DNA of 64,000 nt, taken from the NCBI RefSeq assembly GCF_020179755.1, contig NZ_JAIUCY010000009.1, positions 1 to 64,000 on the forward strand, in the 5' to 3' direction. Of the stretch, positions 16,841-26,113 are shown one piece after another. The notes under the pieces were generated by a model, which had not been told where the DNA came from, searched no databases, and was given only the letters and a program-made list of their open reading frames with translations. How positions within the stretch are numbered: the stretch's first letter is position 1; each line of letters opens with the position of its first letter. The position numbers and the translations under genes were made by a program. The stretch comes from Herbaspirillum sp. alder98. Its GTDB lineage: Bacteria; Pseudomonadota; Gammaproteobacteria; Burkholderiales; Burkholderiaceae_D.

Positions 16841-18460
16841 ATGAGCAAGCAGGGCCTGTCACGCCGCAATTTCATCATTCGCACCGCTTCCGGCGTGGCC
16901 GTCGCGGCCAGCACCGGCTGGTCGCTGCCCGCCGCTGCGCAAGCTGCCGGACCCAGGCGCGGCGGCACGCTGGTGGCCAGCTGGGGCGGCCTGGAACCGC
17001 AGGCGCTGTTCGTGCCTGGCGGTGGTGGATCGAGTCCTTTCCAGACCTCCACCAAGATCCTCGAACGCCTGCTGAAACTGGATGAAAAACTCGAGTTCCA
17101 GCCGGTGCTGGCCGAGACCATCACACCATCGGCCGACTTCAAGCAATACACGATCAAGTTGCGCCAGGGCGTCAAATGGCATGATGGCGCCGACTTCGAT
17201 GCGAAGGACGTGGTCTTCAACTTCATCCACCACTGGAAGCCGATCTCGGCCGGCATCGCCCTCAAGACCCTGAGCCGGGTCGAGGCCAGCGATGCCCATA
17301 CGGTGGTGCTGAGCTTCGACCAGCCGACGCCCGAATTCTTCCTCAAGTCGATCCTGGCCGGGCAGTACCAACTGCTGGTGCCGCGTCATCTCTATGAGGG
17401 CCGCGACCTGATCACCAATCCGCTCAACAACACGCCGGTCGGCACCGGCCCCTGGAAGTATGGCCAGTGGGTGCGCGGCAGCCATGTGCAATATGTGCGC
17501 AACCAGAACTACTGGCGCGGCGGCCGTCCTTACCTGGACAAGCTGATCATCCGCTGGTGGGGCGATCCGGCCTCGCGCGCGGCCGCGCTGGAAACCGGCG
17601 AGCTGTCGGTGGCCTATTCGAGCCCGGTGCCGGCGCGCGATATCGATCGCCTGCTCAAGACCGGCCGTGTGGTGGTCGACACCCGTGGCTATGAAAACTC
17701 GGCCTGGACGTCCACGGTGGAATTCAACCAGCGTCGCGAGCACGTCAAGCGACGCGAGGTGCGCCAGGCGATCCTGTATGCGATCAATCGCCAGTTCATC
17801 GTCGACACGATTTACTACGGTCGTGGCAAGCCCGCGATTTCGCCGATCTTCAGCAGCAACACGCAGTTCTTCACCGAGGACGTGCCGCGCTATCCGTTCG
17901 ATCCCAAGAAAGCCGCCGCGCTGCTGGATGCAGCTGGCCTGCCGGTCAAGGATGGCAAACGTTTTACGGTCAACCTGGTGGCGGCCGCCTGGTTCGAAGA
18001 GAATGCCAAGCTGGGCCAGTATCTCAAGCAGGCGCTGGAAGACGTCGGCATCGCCGTCAAGCTCGATTCGGTCGACCGGGCCACGGCCTTGAAACGGATC
18101 TATGGCGATTACGACTACGACATCGCGATCTCCAACTTCACCGCGCCGCTTGAGCCGGTGCCGATCGTGACCCAGTTTTTCACCACCGATGGCATCGTCA
18201 AGGGCGCGGCCTTCCGCAATGCGACCGGTTATTCCAGCAGCGAAATGGATGCCCTGGTGGCGCGCCTGATGGTCGAGACCAACCCGGCAGCGCGCAAGAA
18301 ACTGGCAGCGGCCTTTGCCAAGCTGGCATCGACCGAGGTGCCGATCGTGCCGCTGGTGGAGATCCAGGCGTTCACGCTGGCCAACAAGAAAGTGCGCAAC
18401 GCCACCACCGGCGCCAATGCCCAGGGCGAATCGCTGGACGATGCCTGGCTCGACAGCTGA
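16841..18460 (+). CDS. ABC transporter substrate-binding protein with Tat signal (system 2)
   Basis: The product has 539 residues. The N-terminus has a twin-arginine motif, S-R-R-N-F-I, followed by a hydrophobic segment and an A-A-A-Q-A cut region, so this copy is exported folded through Tat. The binding protein at 7813 instead has a Sec signal. The rest is SBP_bac_5, with R-G-G-T-L-V-A-S-W-G at the mature start and G-T-G-P-W-K-Y near residue 205. It is followed directly by its own permease pair (12 bases away), forming a second peptide-type importer inside the same operon. Confidence 0.9.
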   Translation: MSKQGLSRRNFIIRTASGVAVAASTGWSLPAAAQAAGPRRGGTLVASWGGLEPQALFVPGGGGSSPFQTSTKILERLLKLDEKLEFQPVLAETITPSADFKQYTIKLRQGVKWHDGADFDAKDVVFNFIHHWKPISAGIALKTLSRVEASDAHTVVLSFDQPTPEFFLKSILAGQYQLLVPRHLYEGRDLITNPLNNTPVGTGPWKYGQWVRGSHVQYVRNQNYWRGGRPYLDKLIIRWWGDPASRAAALETGELSVAYSSPVPARDIDRLLKTGRVVVDTRGYENSAWTSTVEFNQRREHVKRREVRQAILYAINRQFIVDTIYYGRGKPAISPIFSSNTQFFTEDVPRYPFDPKKAAALLDAAGLPVKDGKRFTVNLVAAAWFEENAKLGQYLKQALEDVGIAVKLDSVDRATALKRIYGDYDYDIAISNFTAPLEPVPIVTQFFTTDGIVKGAAFRNATGYSSSEMDALVARLMVETNPAARKKLAAAFAKLASTEVPIVPLVEIQAFTLANKKVRNATTGANAQGESLDDAWLDS

Positions 18461-18472
18461 GGACCAGCGACG

Positions 18473-19441
18473 ATGTTCTCCCTTATCCTGCGGCGCCTGG
18501 TGCAGGCCATCCCGTTGTTGCTTGGCGTGGTGATCCTCAACTTCACCCTGATCCAGATGGTGCCCGGCACCTTCCTGGATGTGATGACGGCCGAGCAGCA
18601 GGTGACCGATCCGGCCATGATCGAGCGCCTGCGGGTGACCTATGGCATGGATCAGCCGCCATCGATCCAGCTGCTCAAGTACATCGGCTCGGTGGCGCGG
18701 CTGGACCTGGGCTATTCGTATCGTCACAACCTGCCGGTGATCGATGTGCTGCTGGCGCACCTGCCGGCGACCTTGCTGCTGATGCTGGCGGCGTTGCTCG
18801 TTGCGGTGCTGGTCGGCTCGGCGGCCGGCATCGTCTCGGCGCTCAAGGTCAATACCTGGTGGGATACCGCTGTGTCGGTATTCGCCGTGCTGTGCTTTGC
18901 CGCGCCCAGCTTCTGGCTGGGCATCATGCTGATCATCCTGTTCTGCGTGAAGCTGGGCTGGTTCCCGGTGGGCGGCATGCTCACCATCGGGTTGGACGAT
19001 GGCTTCTGGATCCAGGCGCTCGACATCGCGCATCACCTGGTCTTGCCGGCGCTGACGCTGGGCCTCTTCTACAGCGCCAACTATGCGCGGGTGATGCGGG
19101 CCTCGATGCTGGAAGTCAGCCACATGGATCACGTGCGCACCGCGCATGCCAAGGGCTTGAAACGGCACACGGTGGTGCTGCATCACATGGCGCGCAATGC
19201 GTTGCTGCCGGTGGTGACGCTGTTCGGCCTGCAACTGGGCGCGGTGCTGGGCGGCAGCATCGTGGTCGAGGCGGTCTTCAGCTGGCCCGGCATCGGCGGC
19301 GTGCTGTTCGATAGCGTGATGAGCCGCAACTATCCGGTGGTACTGGGCATCCTGGTGCTGAGTTCGGTGGTGGTGATCCTGGCCAATATCGCCGTCGATC
19401 TACTCTATACGCGCCTCGATCCGCGCATCAAGGCCAACTGA
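18473..19441 (+). CDS. ABC transporter permease, DppB/OppB type (system 2)
   Basis: The product has 322 residues. It begins with the conserved M-F-S-L-I-L-R-R-L-V-Q-A-I-P-L-L-L-G-V TM1 and contains the EAA loop R-T-A-H-A-K-G-L-K-R-H. It ends with L-D-P-R-I-K, the standard DppB C-terminus. It is a paralogue of the permease at 9633. It starts 12 bases after the binding-protein gene and is followed after one base by the second permease gene. Confidence 0.92.
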   Translation: MFSLILRRLVQAIPLLLGVVILNFTLIQMVPGTFLDVMTAEQQVTDPAMIERLRVTYGMDQPPSIQLLKYIGSVARLDLGYSYRHNLPVIDVLLAHLPATLLLMLAALLVAVLVGSAAGIVSALKVNTWWDTAVSVFAVLCFAAPSFWLGIMLIILFCVKLGWFPVGGMLTIGLDDGFWIQALDIAHHLVLPALTLGLFYSANYARVMRASMLEVSHMDHVRTAHAKGLKRHTVVLHHMARNALLPVVTLFGLQLGAVLGGSIVVEAVFSWPGIGGVLFDSVMSRNYPVVLGILVLSSVVVILANIAVDLLYTRLDPRIKAN

Positions 19442-19442
19442 C

Positions 19443-20327
19443 ATGACTTCATCCTCATCCACGATCGTGACCAGCATTGCCCGTCGGCCTCGCACCGACA
19501 GCTTCATTGCCCGCTTCGCGCGTCACCGGGGTGCACTGCTGGGGGCGGCGCTGCTGCTGGCGGTCATCCTGCTGGCGCTGGGCGCGGGGCTGCTGTATCC
19601 GGGCAACCCCTTGCGCATCGTCGCCACCCCTGAAATCTGGCCCTTCAGCGATACAGCTTATCCCTTGGGCACCGATGCGATGGGGCGCGATATCGCCGCG
19701 ATGATTGCCCATGGCGCGCGCGCCACGTTGTTGATCGGCCTGGTGGCGGCGGCCGCCGCCACTGCCATCGGCGTGACCGTCGGCGCGTTGGCGGCCTGGA
19801 TGGGCGGCTGGGTCGAGGAGGTGCTGATGCGCCTGACCGAATTGTTCCAGATCATTCCCAACGTGGTCTTCGTGCTGACCGTGGTGTCGGTGCTGGGACC
19901 GCATATCGAGAACATCACCCTGGCGGTGGGCCTGGTGTCGTGGCCACCCATTGCGCGCCTGACGCGGGCCGAGTTCCTGTCGCTCAAGGAACGCGAATTC
20001 GTCCAGGCCTGCCGCGCCGTGGCACTCAATCCGCTGCGCATCATCTTCGGCGAGATCCTGCCCAACGCCCTGCCGCCGGTGATCGTCATGGCGTCGCTGG
20101 TGGTGGCCGGCGCCATTCTGTATGAATCGGTGGTGTCCTTCCTCGGACTGGGCGACCCCAACATCGCCAGCTGGGGCCGCATGGTCGGCGAGGGGCGCAG
20201 CCTGATCCGCTCTTCGTGGTACCTGAGCGCCGTGCCGGGCGTAGCCATCATGCTGGTGGTGCTGGCGCTGAACCTGGTCGGCGATGGCCTCAACGATGCC
20301 CTGAACCCTAAATTGCGCAAACGCTGA
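19443..20327 (+). CDS. ABC transporter permease, DppC/OppC type (system 2)
   Basis: The product has 294 residues. Its features are a short cytoplasmic N-terminus, TM1 (GALLGAALLLAVILLALGAG), the L-G-T-D-A-M-G-R-D-I motif, and an EAA loop C-R-A-V-A-L-N-P-L-R-I-I-F-G-E-I-L-P-N. It pairs with the permease gene one base upstream. The matching ATPases are not next in line; the acyl-CoA synthetase and SDR genes intervene before the double ATPase at 22664. Confidence 0.92.
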   Translation: MTSSSSTIVTSIARRPRTDSFIARFARHRGALLGAALLLAVILLALGAGLLYPGNPLRIVATPEIWPFSDTAYPLGTDAMGRDIAAMIAHGARATLLIGLVAAAAATAIGVTVGALAAWMGGWVEEVLMRLTELFQIIPNVVFVLTVVSVLGPHIENITLAVGLVSWPPIARLTRAEFLSLKEREFVQACRAVALNPLRIIFGEILPNALPPVIVMASLVVAGAILYESVVSFLGLGDPNIASWGRMVGEGRSLIRSSWYLSAVPGVAIMLVVLALNLVGDGLNDALNPKLRKR

Positions 20328-20340
20328 CGCTAACAAAATC

Positions 20341-21877
<1,537 letters not shown>

Positions 21878-21891
<14 letters not shown>

Positions 21892-22642
21892 TCTCACCGG
21901 AAAAATCGCCCTGGTCACCGGCGCCAGCCGTGGCATCGGTCGCGCCATCGCCTGGTCGCTGGCCGAACAGGGCGCCAGCGTCATCGTGCATTACAAGCAG
22001 GCGCAGGACGCCGCCGACGCGCTGGTGGCCGAGATTCGTCAACGAGGCGGGCAGGCGTGGACGGCAGCGGCGGACCTGGCCGCACCGCACGGTTATGCCG
22101 GGTTGGTAACCGCGGTAAAGGGCATCGTGCAGGAATCGGGCGCGCAGCGACTCGATATCCTGGTCAACAACGCCGGCATCAGCCTGCGGGCGCGGATTGC
22201 CGACATCAAGCCGGACGACTTCGACCGGGTGCTGCAGGTGAACCTGAAGACGCCGTTCTTCCTGATCCAGCAGTTGCTGCCGCTGTTGCGCGATGGCGGT
22301 CGCATCATCAACGTGTCATCCATGGGCACCCGCGCGGCCTATCCGGAGATGAGCGTCTATGCGCCCGCCAAGGCCGGGCTCGAAGCGCTCACGCTGCTGC
22401 TGGCGGCCGAGCTCGGACCACGCAACATCACCGTCAATGCGGTGCTGCCCGGCGCCACCGCGACCGACCTCAATGAGCGCGCCCGCAATCCCGAGATCGC
22501 CCGTGTGATTGCGCAGACGATCGCCCTGGGACGGGTCGGCCAACCGGACGATATCGCCGGCATCGTCGCCTTCCTCGCCAGCGATGCGGCGCGCTGGGTG
22601 ACCGGCCAGCGCATCGATGCCACCGGCGGCCAACGCATCTGA
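21878..22642 (+). CDS. Short-chain dehydrogenase/reductase (FabG-like)
   Basis: The product has 254 residues. The start at 21878 is supported by AGGAGGTG about 6 bases upstream, inside the end of the synthetase gene (14-base overlap). It has a Rossmann motif T-G-A-S-R-G-I-G-R near residues 13-21, N-N-A-G, catalytic Ser in N-V-S-S and Y-A-P-A-K. It is an NAD(P)-dependent oxidoreductase. The tight coupling to the acyl-CoA synthetase suggests a hydroxyacyl or ketoacyl intermediate. Confidence 0.92.
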
Positions 22643-22663
22643 ACAACTATTCCATTGCCTGCC

Positions 22664-24301
22664 ATGACTGCCCTGCTTTCCCTCCACAATCTCACCATCG
22701 ACCTGCCGGCCGGCGGCGACCGCGTTCATGCACTGGCCGGCGTCAATCTTGAGGTGCGTCCGGGGGAGGTGCTGTGCGTGGTGGGCGAAAGCGGTTCCGG
22801 CAAGTCGCTGACGGCCGCCGCCGTGCTGGGCCTGCTTCCGGATGGGGTCGGGGTGGCCGGCGGGCGCATCGACTGGAACGGCGAAGACCTGCTGGCAGCC
22901 AGCCCCGAGCGGCTGCGCAAGTTGCGCGGCAAGGAGATCGGCATGATCTTCCAGGAACCGATGACGGCATTGAACCCGCTGCACACCATCGGCGACCAGA
23001 TTGGCGAGTTATTGCGCGCCCACACCCGGCTTGGCCGTCGCGACATCCAGGAAAAGACTATTGCGCTGCTGGCGTCGGTGCATATCGCCTCGCCGGCTGC
23101 AGCCGCGCGCGCCTATCCACACCAGCTTTCGGGTGGCCAGCGACAACGCGCCATGATCGCCATGGCGCTGGCCCTCGAACCACGGTTGTTGATTGCGGAT
23201 GAACCGACCACTGCACTGGACGTGACCACCCAGGCCCAGATCCTGCAACTGATCCACGACCTGCAGCGGCGTCGCGGCACGGCGGTATTGTTCATCACCC
23301 ATGATTTCGGGGTGGTGGCCGATATTGCCGACCGTGTGGCGGTGATGCAAAAGGGCGTGCTGGTCGAGACCGGACCGGCGGCGACCGTGCTCAATCATCC
23401 GCGTCACGCTTATACCCGGGCCCTGATTGCGGCGGTTCCGCCGCTGCAGCCGGCGTCGCGCAAGCGTACCGCAGACCAGCCGGCGGCGCTGACGATCACG
23501 GGCTTGTCCAAGACTTACGGCAAGCGCAGCTGGCTCAAGCCCGACGCCCGCGTGACGCATGCGGTCAACAATGTGTCACTAAGCCTGCCCGCTGGCAGCA
23601 CCCTGGGTATCGTCGGCGAAAGCGGCTCGGGAAAATCGACGCTGGCGCGCAATGTGCTGGGCCTGCTGCTACCGGATGCAGGCGAGATCACGGTCTTTGG
23701 CGAGCCGGTCGACCTGAAGACGGCTGCCGGGCGACGACGGCATGCGGCCCAGGTACAGATGGTGTTTCAGGACCCATATGGATCGCTGAACCCGAGGCGG
23801 CGAGTTGGCGATATCGTCACCCAGGGGCCCATCGCGCATGGCCAGCCCCGCGCGGCAGCGTGGCAGAAAGCGCGCGAGCTGTTCGACCTGGTCGGCCTGG
23901 CGCCGGATGCGCTGGAGCGTTATCCGCACGAATTTTCTGGTGGCCAGCGGCAGCGGATCGGCCTGGCGCGAGCGCTGGCGATGGATCCGAAGATACTGGT
24001 GGCCGACGAACCGGTCTCGGCGCTGGATGTGTCGGTCCAGGCGCAGGTGCTTGCGTTGCTGGCGCGGCTGCAGGATCAGCTGCAACTGACCATCCTGTTC
24101 ATCACCCACGACTTGCGGGTGGCGGCGCAGGTATGCGACCAGATTGCGGTGATGAAATCAGGCCAGGTGGTCGAGATGGGCGATAGCAGCGAGGTCTTCA
24201 ATCACGCCGCACATCCCTATACCCAGGCGCTGCTGGCGGCGGTGCCGGGTCGGCACTGGACGCCCGAGGCGGTCGAGCGGGAGCTTGTGGTGAATTCCTG
24301 A
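22664..24301 (+). CDS. Fused double ATPase of a peptide-type ABC importer (system 2)
   Basis: The product has 545 residues; the ATG at 22664 is preferred over TTG at 22655, though neither has a strong ribosome site. It contains two intact nucleotide-binding domains: G-E-S-G-S-G-K-S-L with L-S-G-G-Q-R-Q-R and [11 protein letters not shown], then G-E-S-G-S-G-K-S-T with F-S-G-G-Q-R-Q-R and [11 protein letters not shown]. It is the last gene of the 14-gene run and completes the second importer. It is similar in architecture to the product of the gene at 11530 but clearly divergent in sequence. Confidence 0.93.
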   Translation: MTALLSLHNLTIDLPAGGDRVHALAGVNLEVRPGEVLCVVGESGSGKSLTAAAVLGLLPDGVGVAGGRIDWNGEDLLAASPERLRKLRGKEIGMIFQEPMTALNPLHTIGDQIGELLRAHTRLGRRDIQEKTIALLASVHIASPAAAARAYPHQLSGGQRQRAMIAMALALEPRLLIADEPTTALDVTTQAQILQLIHDLQRRRGTAVLFITHDFGVVADIADRVAVMQKGVLVETGPAATVLNHPRHAYTRALIAAVPPLQPASRKRTADQPAALTITGLSKTYGKRSWLKPDARVTHAVNNVSLSLPAGSTLGIVGESGSGKSTLARNVLGLLLPDAGEITVFGEPVDLKTAAGRRRHAAQVQMVFQDPYGSLNPRRRVGDIVTQGPIAHGQPRAAAWQKARELFDLVGLAPDALERYPHEFSGGQRQRIGLARALAMDPKILVADEPVSALDVSVQAQVLALLARLQDQLQLTILFITHDLRVAAQVCDQIAVMKSGQVVEMGDSSEVFNHAAHPYTQALLAAVPGRHWTPEAVERELVVNS

Positions 24302-24333
24302 GGCGGCCCGGCGGAGCGTTTCTAACTTGAACC

Positions 24334-24363
24334 CGTCGCCCTGACGAAAGTCAGGGTCCAGCG
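24334..24363 (-). repeat. Dispersed stem-loop repeat, right copy
   Basis: This is the inverted copy of the 30-nt element at 6231-6260 with a single base difference. The stem here is CCCTGAC-GAAA-GTCAGGG. It lies 32 bases past the stop of the last ABC gene. Confidence 0.7.
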
Positions 24364-24450
24364 TCTTTGCCGGTCATCAACCTGCCCTGCCTCGGCGCAC
24401 CGCGCCACACCTCAGTACGTTGCAAACCCGCCACCATGACGGCGCTGAAA

Positions 24451-24480
24451 TTGCGTCGGGTTTATCTTAGAACATATAAT
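24451..24480 (+). promoter_or_regulatory. Sigma70-type promoter of the first ECF sigma gene
   Basis: TTGCGT (24451-24456) and a perfect TATAAT (24475-24480) are 18 bases apart. The -10 element overlaps the Fur-box-like site, which would allow iron-dependent repression. Confidence 0.6.
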
Positions 24481-24496
24481 GAGAACCATTCTCAAT
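24476..24496. promoter_or_regulatory. Fur box
   Basis: The site reads TGAGAA-CCA-TTCTCA inside an A/T-rich context, close to the known Fur consensus. The 14-base core AATGAGAACCATTC is identical to that at 30515-30528. It overlaps the -10 element, 30-50 bases before the sigma-factor start. Confidence 0.8.
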
Positions 24497-24528
24497 GTTG
24501 TCAGATAGCAAACCCGCCCCTCGTCGTC

Positions 24529-25044
24529 ATGTCCACAGCCAACGCCCCTGGCGAGCCCATCGAAGTCCTCTATCGGGAACACAGCAGCTGGTTGCGCAAT
24601 TGGTTGCGCGCCAAGTTAGGCAATGCCTGGGATGCTGCCGACCTGGCGCACGACACCTACCTGCGCCTGCTCAATAACGGCACCCAGCCGGCGGCGGCCG
24701 ATTCGCGCCGCTACCTGACCCAGGTGGCTAACGGATTGGTGATCGACCTGTTCCGCCGACGCGGCATCGAGAGCGCCTATCTCGACGCGCTGGCGCTGTT
24801 GCCGCAAGCGCAGGTGCCTTCCGAAGAAGCGCGCGCCCAGGCCATCGAGGCGCTGATGGAACTGGACCGCATCCTGGGCGACCTGCCACCCAAGGTACGC
24901 CGCGCCTTCCTGATGTGCAAGATGGATGAAATGAGCTACCGCGATATCGCCCAGGCGCTCGCGGTGTCGGTGTCGTCGGTCGAAAAATACATCGCCACCG
25001 CACTCGGCGCCTGCTATCTGGCGCTGTACGACCAACCGCTATGA
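24529..25044 (+). CDS. ECF sigma factor, FecI type (module 1)
   Basis: The product has 171 residues from the ATG at 24529. Region 2 (Y-R-E-H-S-S-W-L-R-N-W-L, then D-L-A-H-D-T-Y-L-R-L-L) and region 4 (L-P-P-K-V-R-R-A-F-L, Y-R-D-I-A-Q-A-L-A-V-S-V-S-S-V-E-K-Y) are complete. It belongs to the iron-starvation sigma class. It should direct transcription of the receptor gene at 26114 when the periplasmic signal arrives, and its own expression should be Fur-repressed. The regulator gene overlaps its stop by 4 bases. Confidence 0.93.
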   Translation: MSTANAPGEPIEVLYREHSSWLRNWLRAKLGNAWDAADLAHDTYLRLLNNGTQPAAADSRRYLTQVANGLVIDLFRRRGIESAYLDALALLPQAQVPSEEARAQAIEALMELDRILGDLPPKVRRAFLMCKMDEMSYRDIAQALAVSVSSVEKYIATALGACYLALYDQPL

Positions 25045-26018
25045 GCAATCGTGTCTCGGGGGCCGGCAGCGACCAGGATATCGTGCATCAGGCCGCCTGC
25101 TGGATGGCGCGCCTGTGGTCCGACAACGCCAGCGCCGCCGACCGGATCGCTTGCGACCATTGGCGCGGCCAGCGGCCCGAGCATGAACGGGCCTGGCAGC
25201 GGCTGCAGCTGATGGAGCAGAAATTCTCGGCCATGCCCGATCCGGCCGCCCGGCAGGCATTGCACACCACTGCGGGTAAATCACCGATCAATCGACGCAA
25301 GGCCTTGCAGGCACTAGGCCTGGTGGTGGCCGTGGGTGGCGCGGCCCAGTTGATCCGCCGCAGCGATACCTGGCGCTCGCTGTCGTCCGACTACGCCAGC
25401 GCGGTCGGCGAGATCCGTGAACTGACGCTGCCCGATGGCACCCAGGTCGTGCTCAATACCAACAGCGCCATCGATATCGACTACAGCGCCGACCAGCGTC
25501 GCATCCTGCTGCGGGCGGGCGAGATCCTGGTCACGACGGCGCCCGACAATGCACCACGACATCGCCCGCTGTCGGTCATCGGCCGCGACGGCGCAGTGCG
25601 TGCGCTAGGCACCCGTTTTACCGTGCGCCAGGACGATCGGCAGTCCAGCGTAGCGGTCATGCAGGGTGCAGTCGAGATTCATCCGCGCCATTCCGGCCAT
25701 GTGGTCCACATCGATGCCGGCTACCGGTCGGCCTTCTCGGCTAGCCAGGTCGACGACATCGAGACGCTGCAGGAAAACGCCGCCAGTTGGTCGCGCGGGG
25801 TGCTGGTGGCCGAGCAACTGCCGATCCGCGATTTTCTGTCGGAACTGGGCCGCTACCGGCCGGGCGTGCTGCGCTGCGCCTCCGATGTGGGCGACTTGCG
25901 GGTCAGCGGCGTGTTCTCGCTGCGCGACACCGACCGCTCGCTGTCGAACCTGACGCTGGCCCTGCCGCTGCAGGTGAGTTACCGCACGCGCTACTGGGTT
26001 ACCGTGTTTCCCCTTTGA
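25041..26018 (+). CDS. FecR-type sigma regulator (module 1)
   Basis: The product has 325 residues. It has an N-terminal DUF4880 domain with W-M-A-R-L-W-S-D-N-A-S-A and a cytoplasmic sigma-binding part. A weak hydrophobic segment near residues 88-106 follows (K-A-L-Q-A-L-G-L-V-V-A-V-G-G-A). The periplasmic FecR domain has L-P-D-G-T-Q-V-V-L-N-T-N-S-A-I near 131 and an STN-like C-terminus. It transmits the loaded-receptor signal to the sigma factor encoded by the overlapping upstream gene. Confidence 0.9.
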   Translation: MSNRVSGAGSDQDIVHQAACWMARLWSDNASAADRIACDHWRGQRPEHERAWQRLQLMEQKFSAMPDPAARQALHTTAGKSPINRRKALQALGLVVAVGGAAQLIRRSDTWRSLSSDYASAVGEIRELTLPDGTQVVLNTNSAIDIDYSADQRRILLRAGEILVTTAPDNAPRHRPLSVIGRDGAVRALGTRFTVRQDDRQSSVAVMQGAVEIHPRHSGHVVHIDAGYRSAFSASQVDDIETLQENAASWSRGVLVAEQLPIRDFLSELGRYRPGVLRCASDVGDLRVSGVFSLRDTDRSLSNLTLALPLQVSYRTRYWVTVFPL

Positions 26019-26027
26019 AATAAAAAT

Positions 26028-26060
26028 ATTTTTTGTCCCGGCATTGAGGGTTTTGCGATC
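26028..26060 (+). promoter_or_regulatory. Candidate ECF-sigma promoter of the module 1 receptor
   Basis: ATTTTTTGTCCCGG starts at 26028 and CGATC at 26056. The equivalent gap of module 2 has ATTTTTGTCCGG at 32111 and CGTC at 32139, with the same 28-base start-to-start distance. The shared motif directly behind both FecR genes suggests -35 and -10 elements for iron-starvation sigma factors. Confidence 0.4.
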
Positions 26061-26113
26061 TCGTTCGGAAACAACGAATACGCAAACATCCGCAACCGAA
26101 AGGACAAGACAAC

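Noticed and set aside
16859-19234. A 791-codon open frame on the minus strand opposite the binding-protein and permease genes
   Set aside because: It is the antisense shadow of two clear ABC transporter genes in GC-rich DNA; its His/Gln/Arg-rich translation has no domain features.
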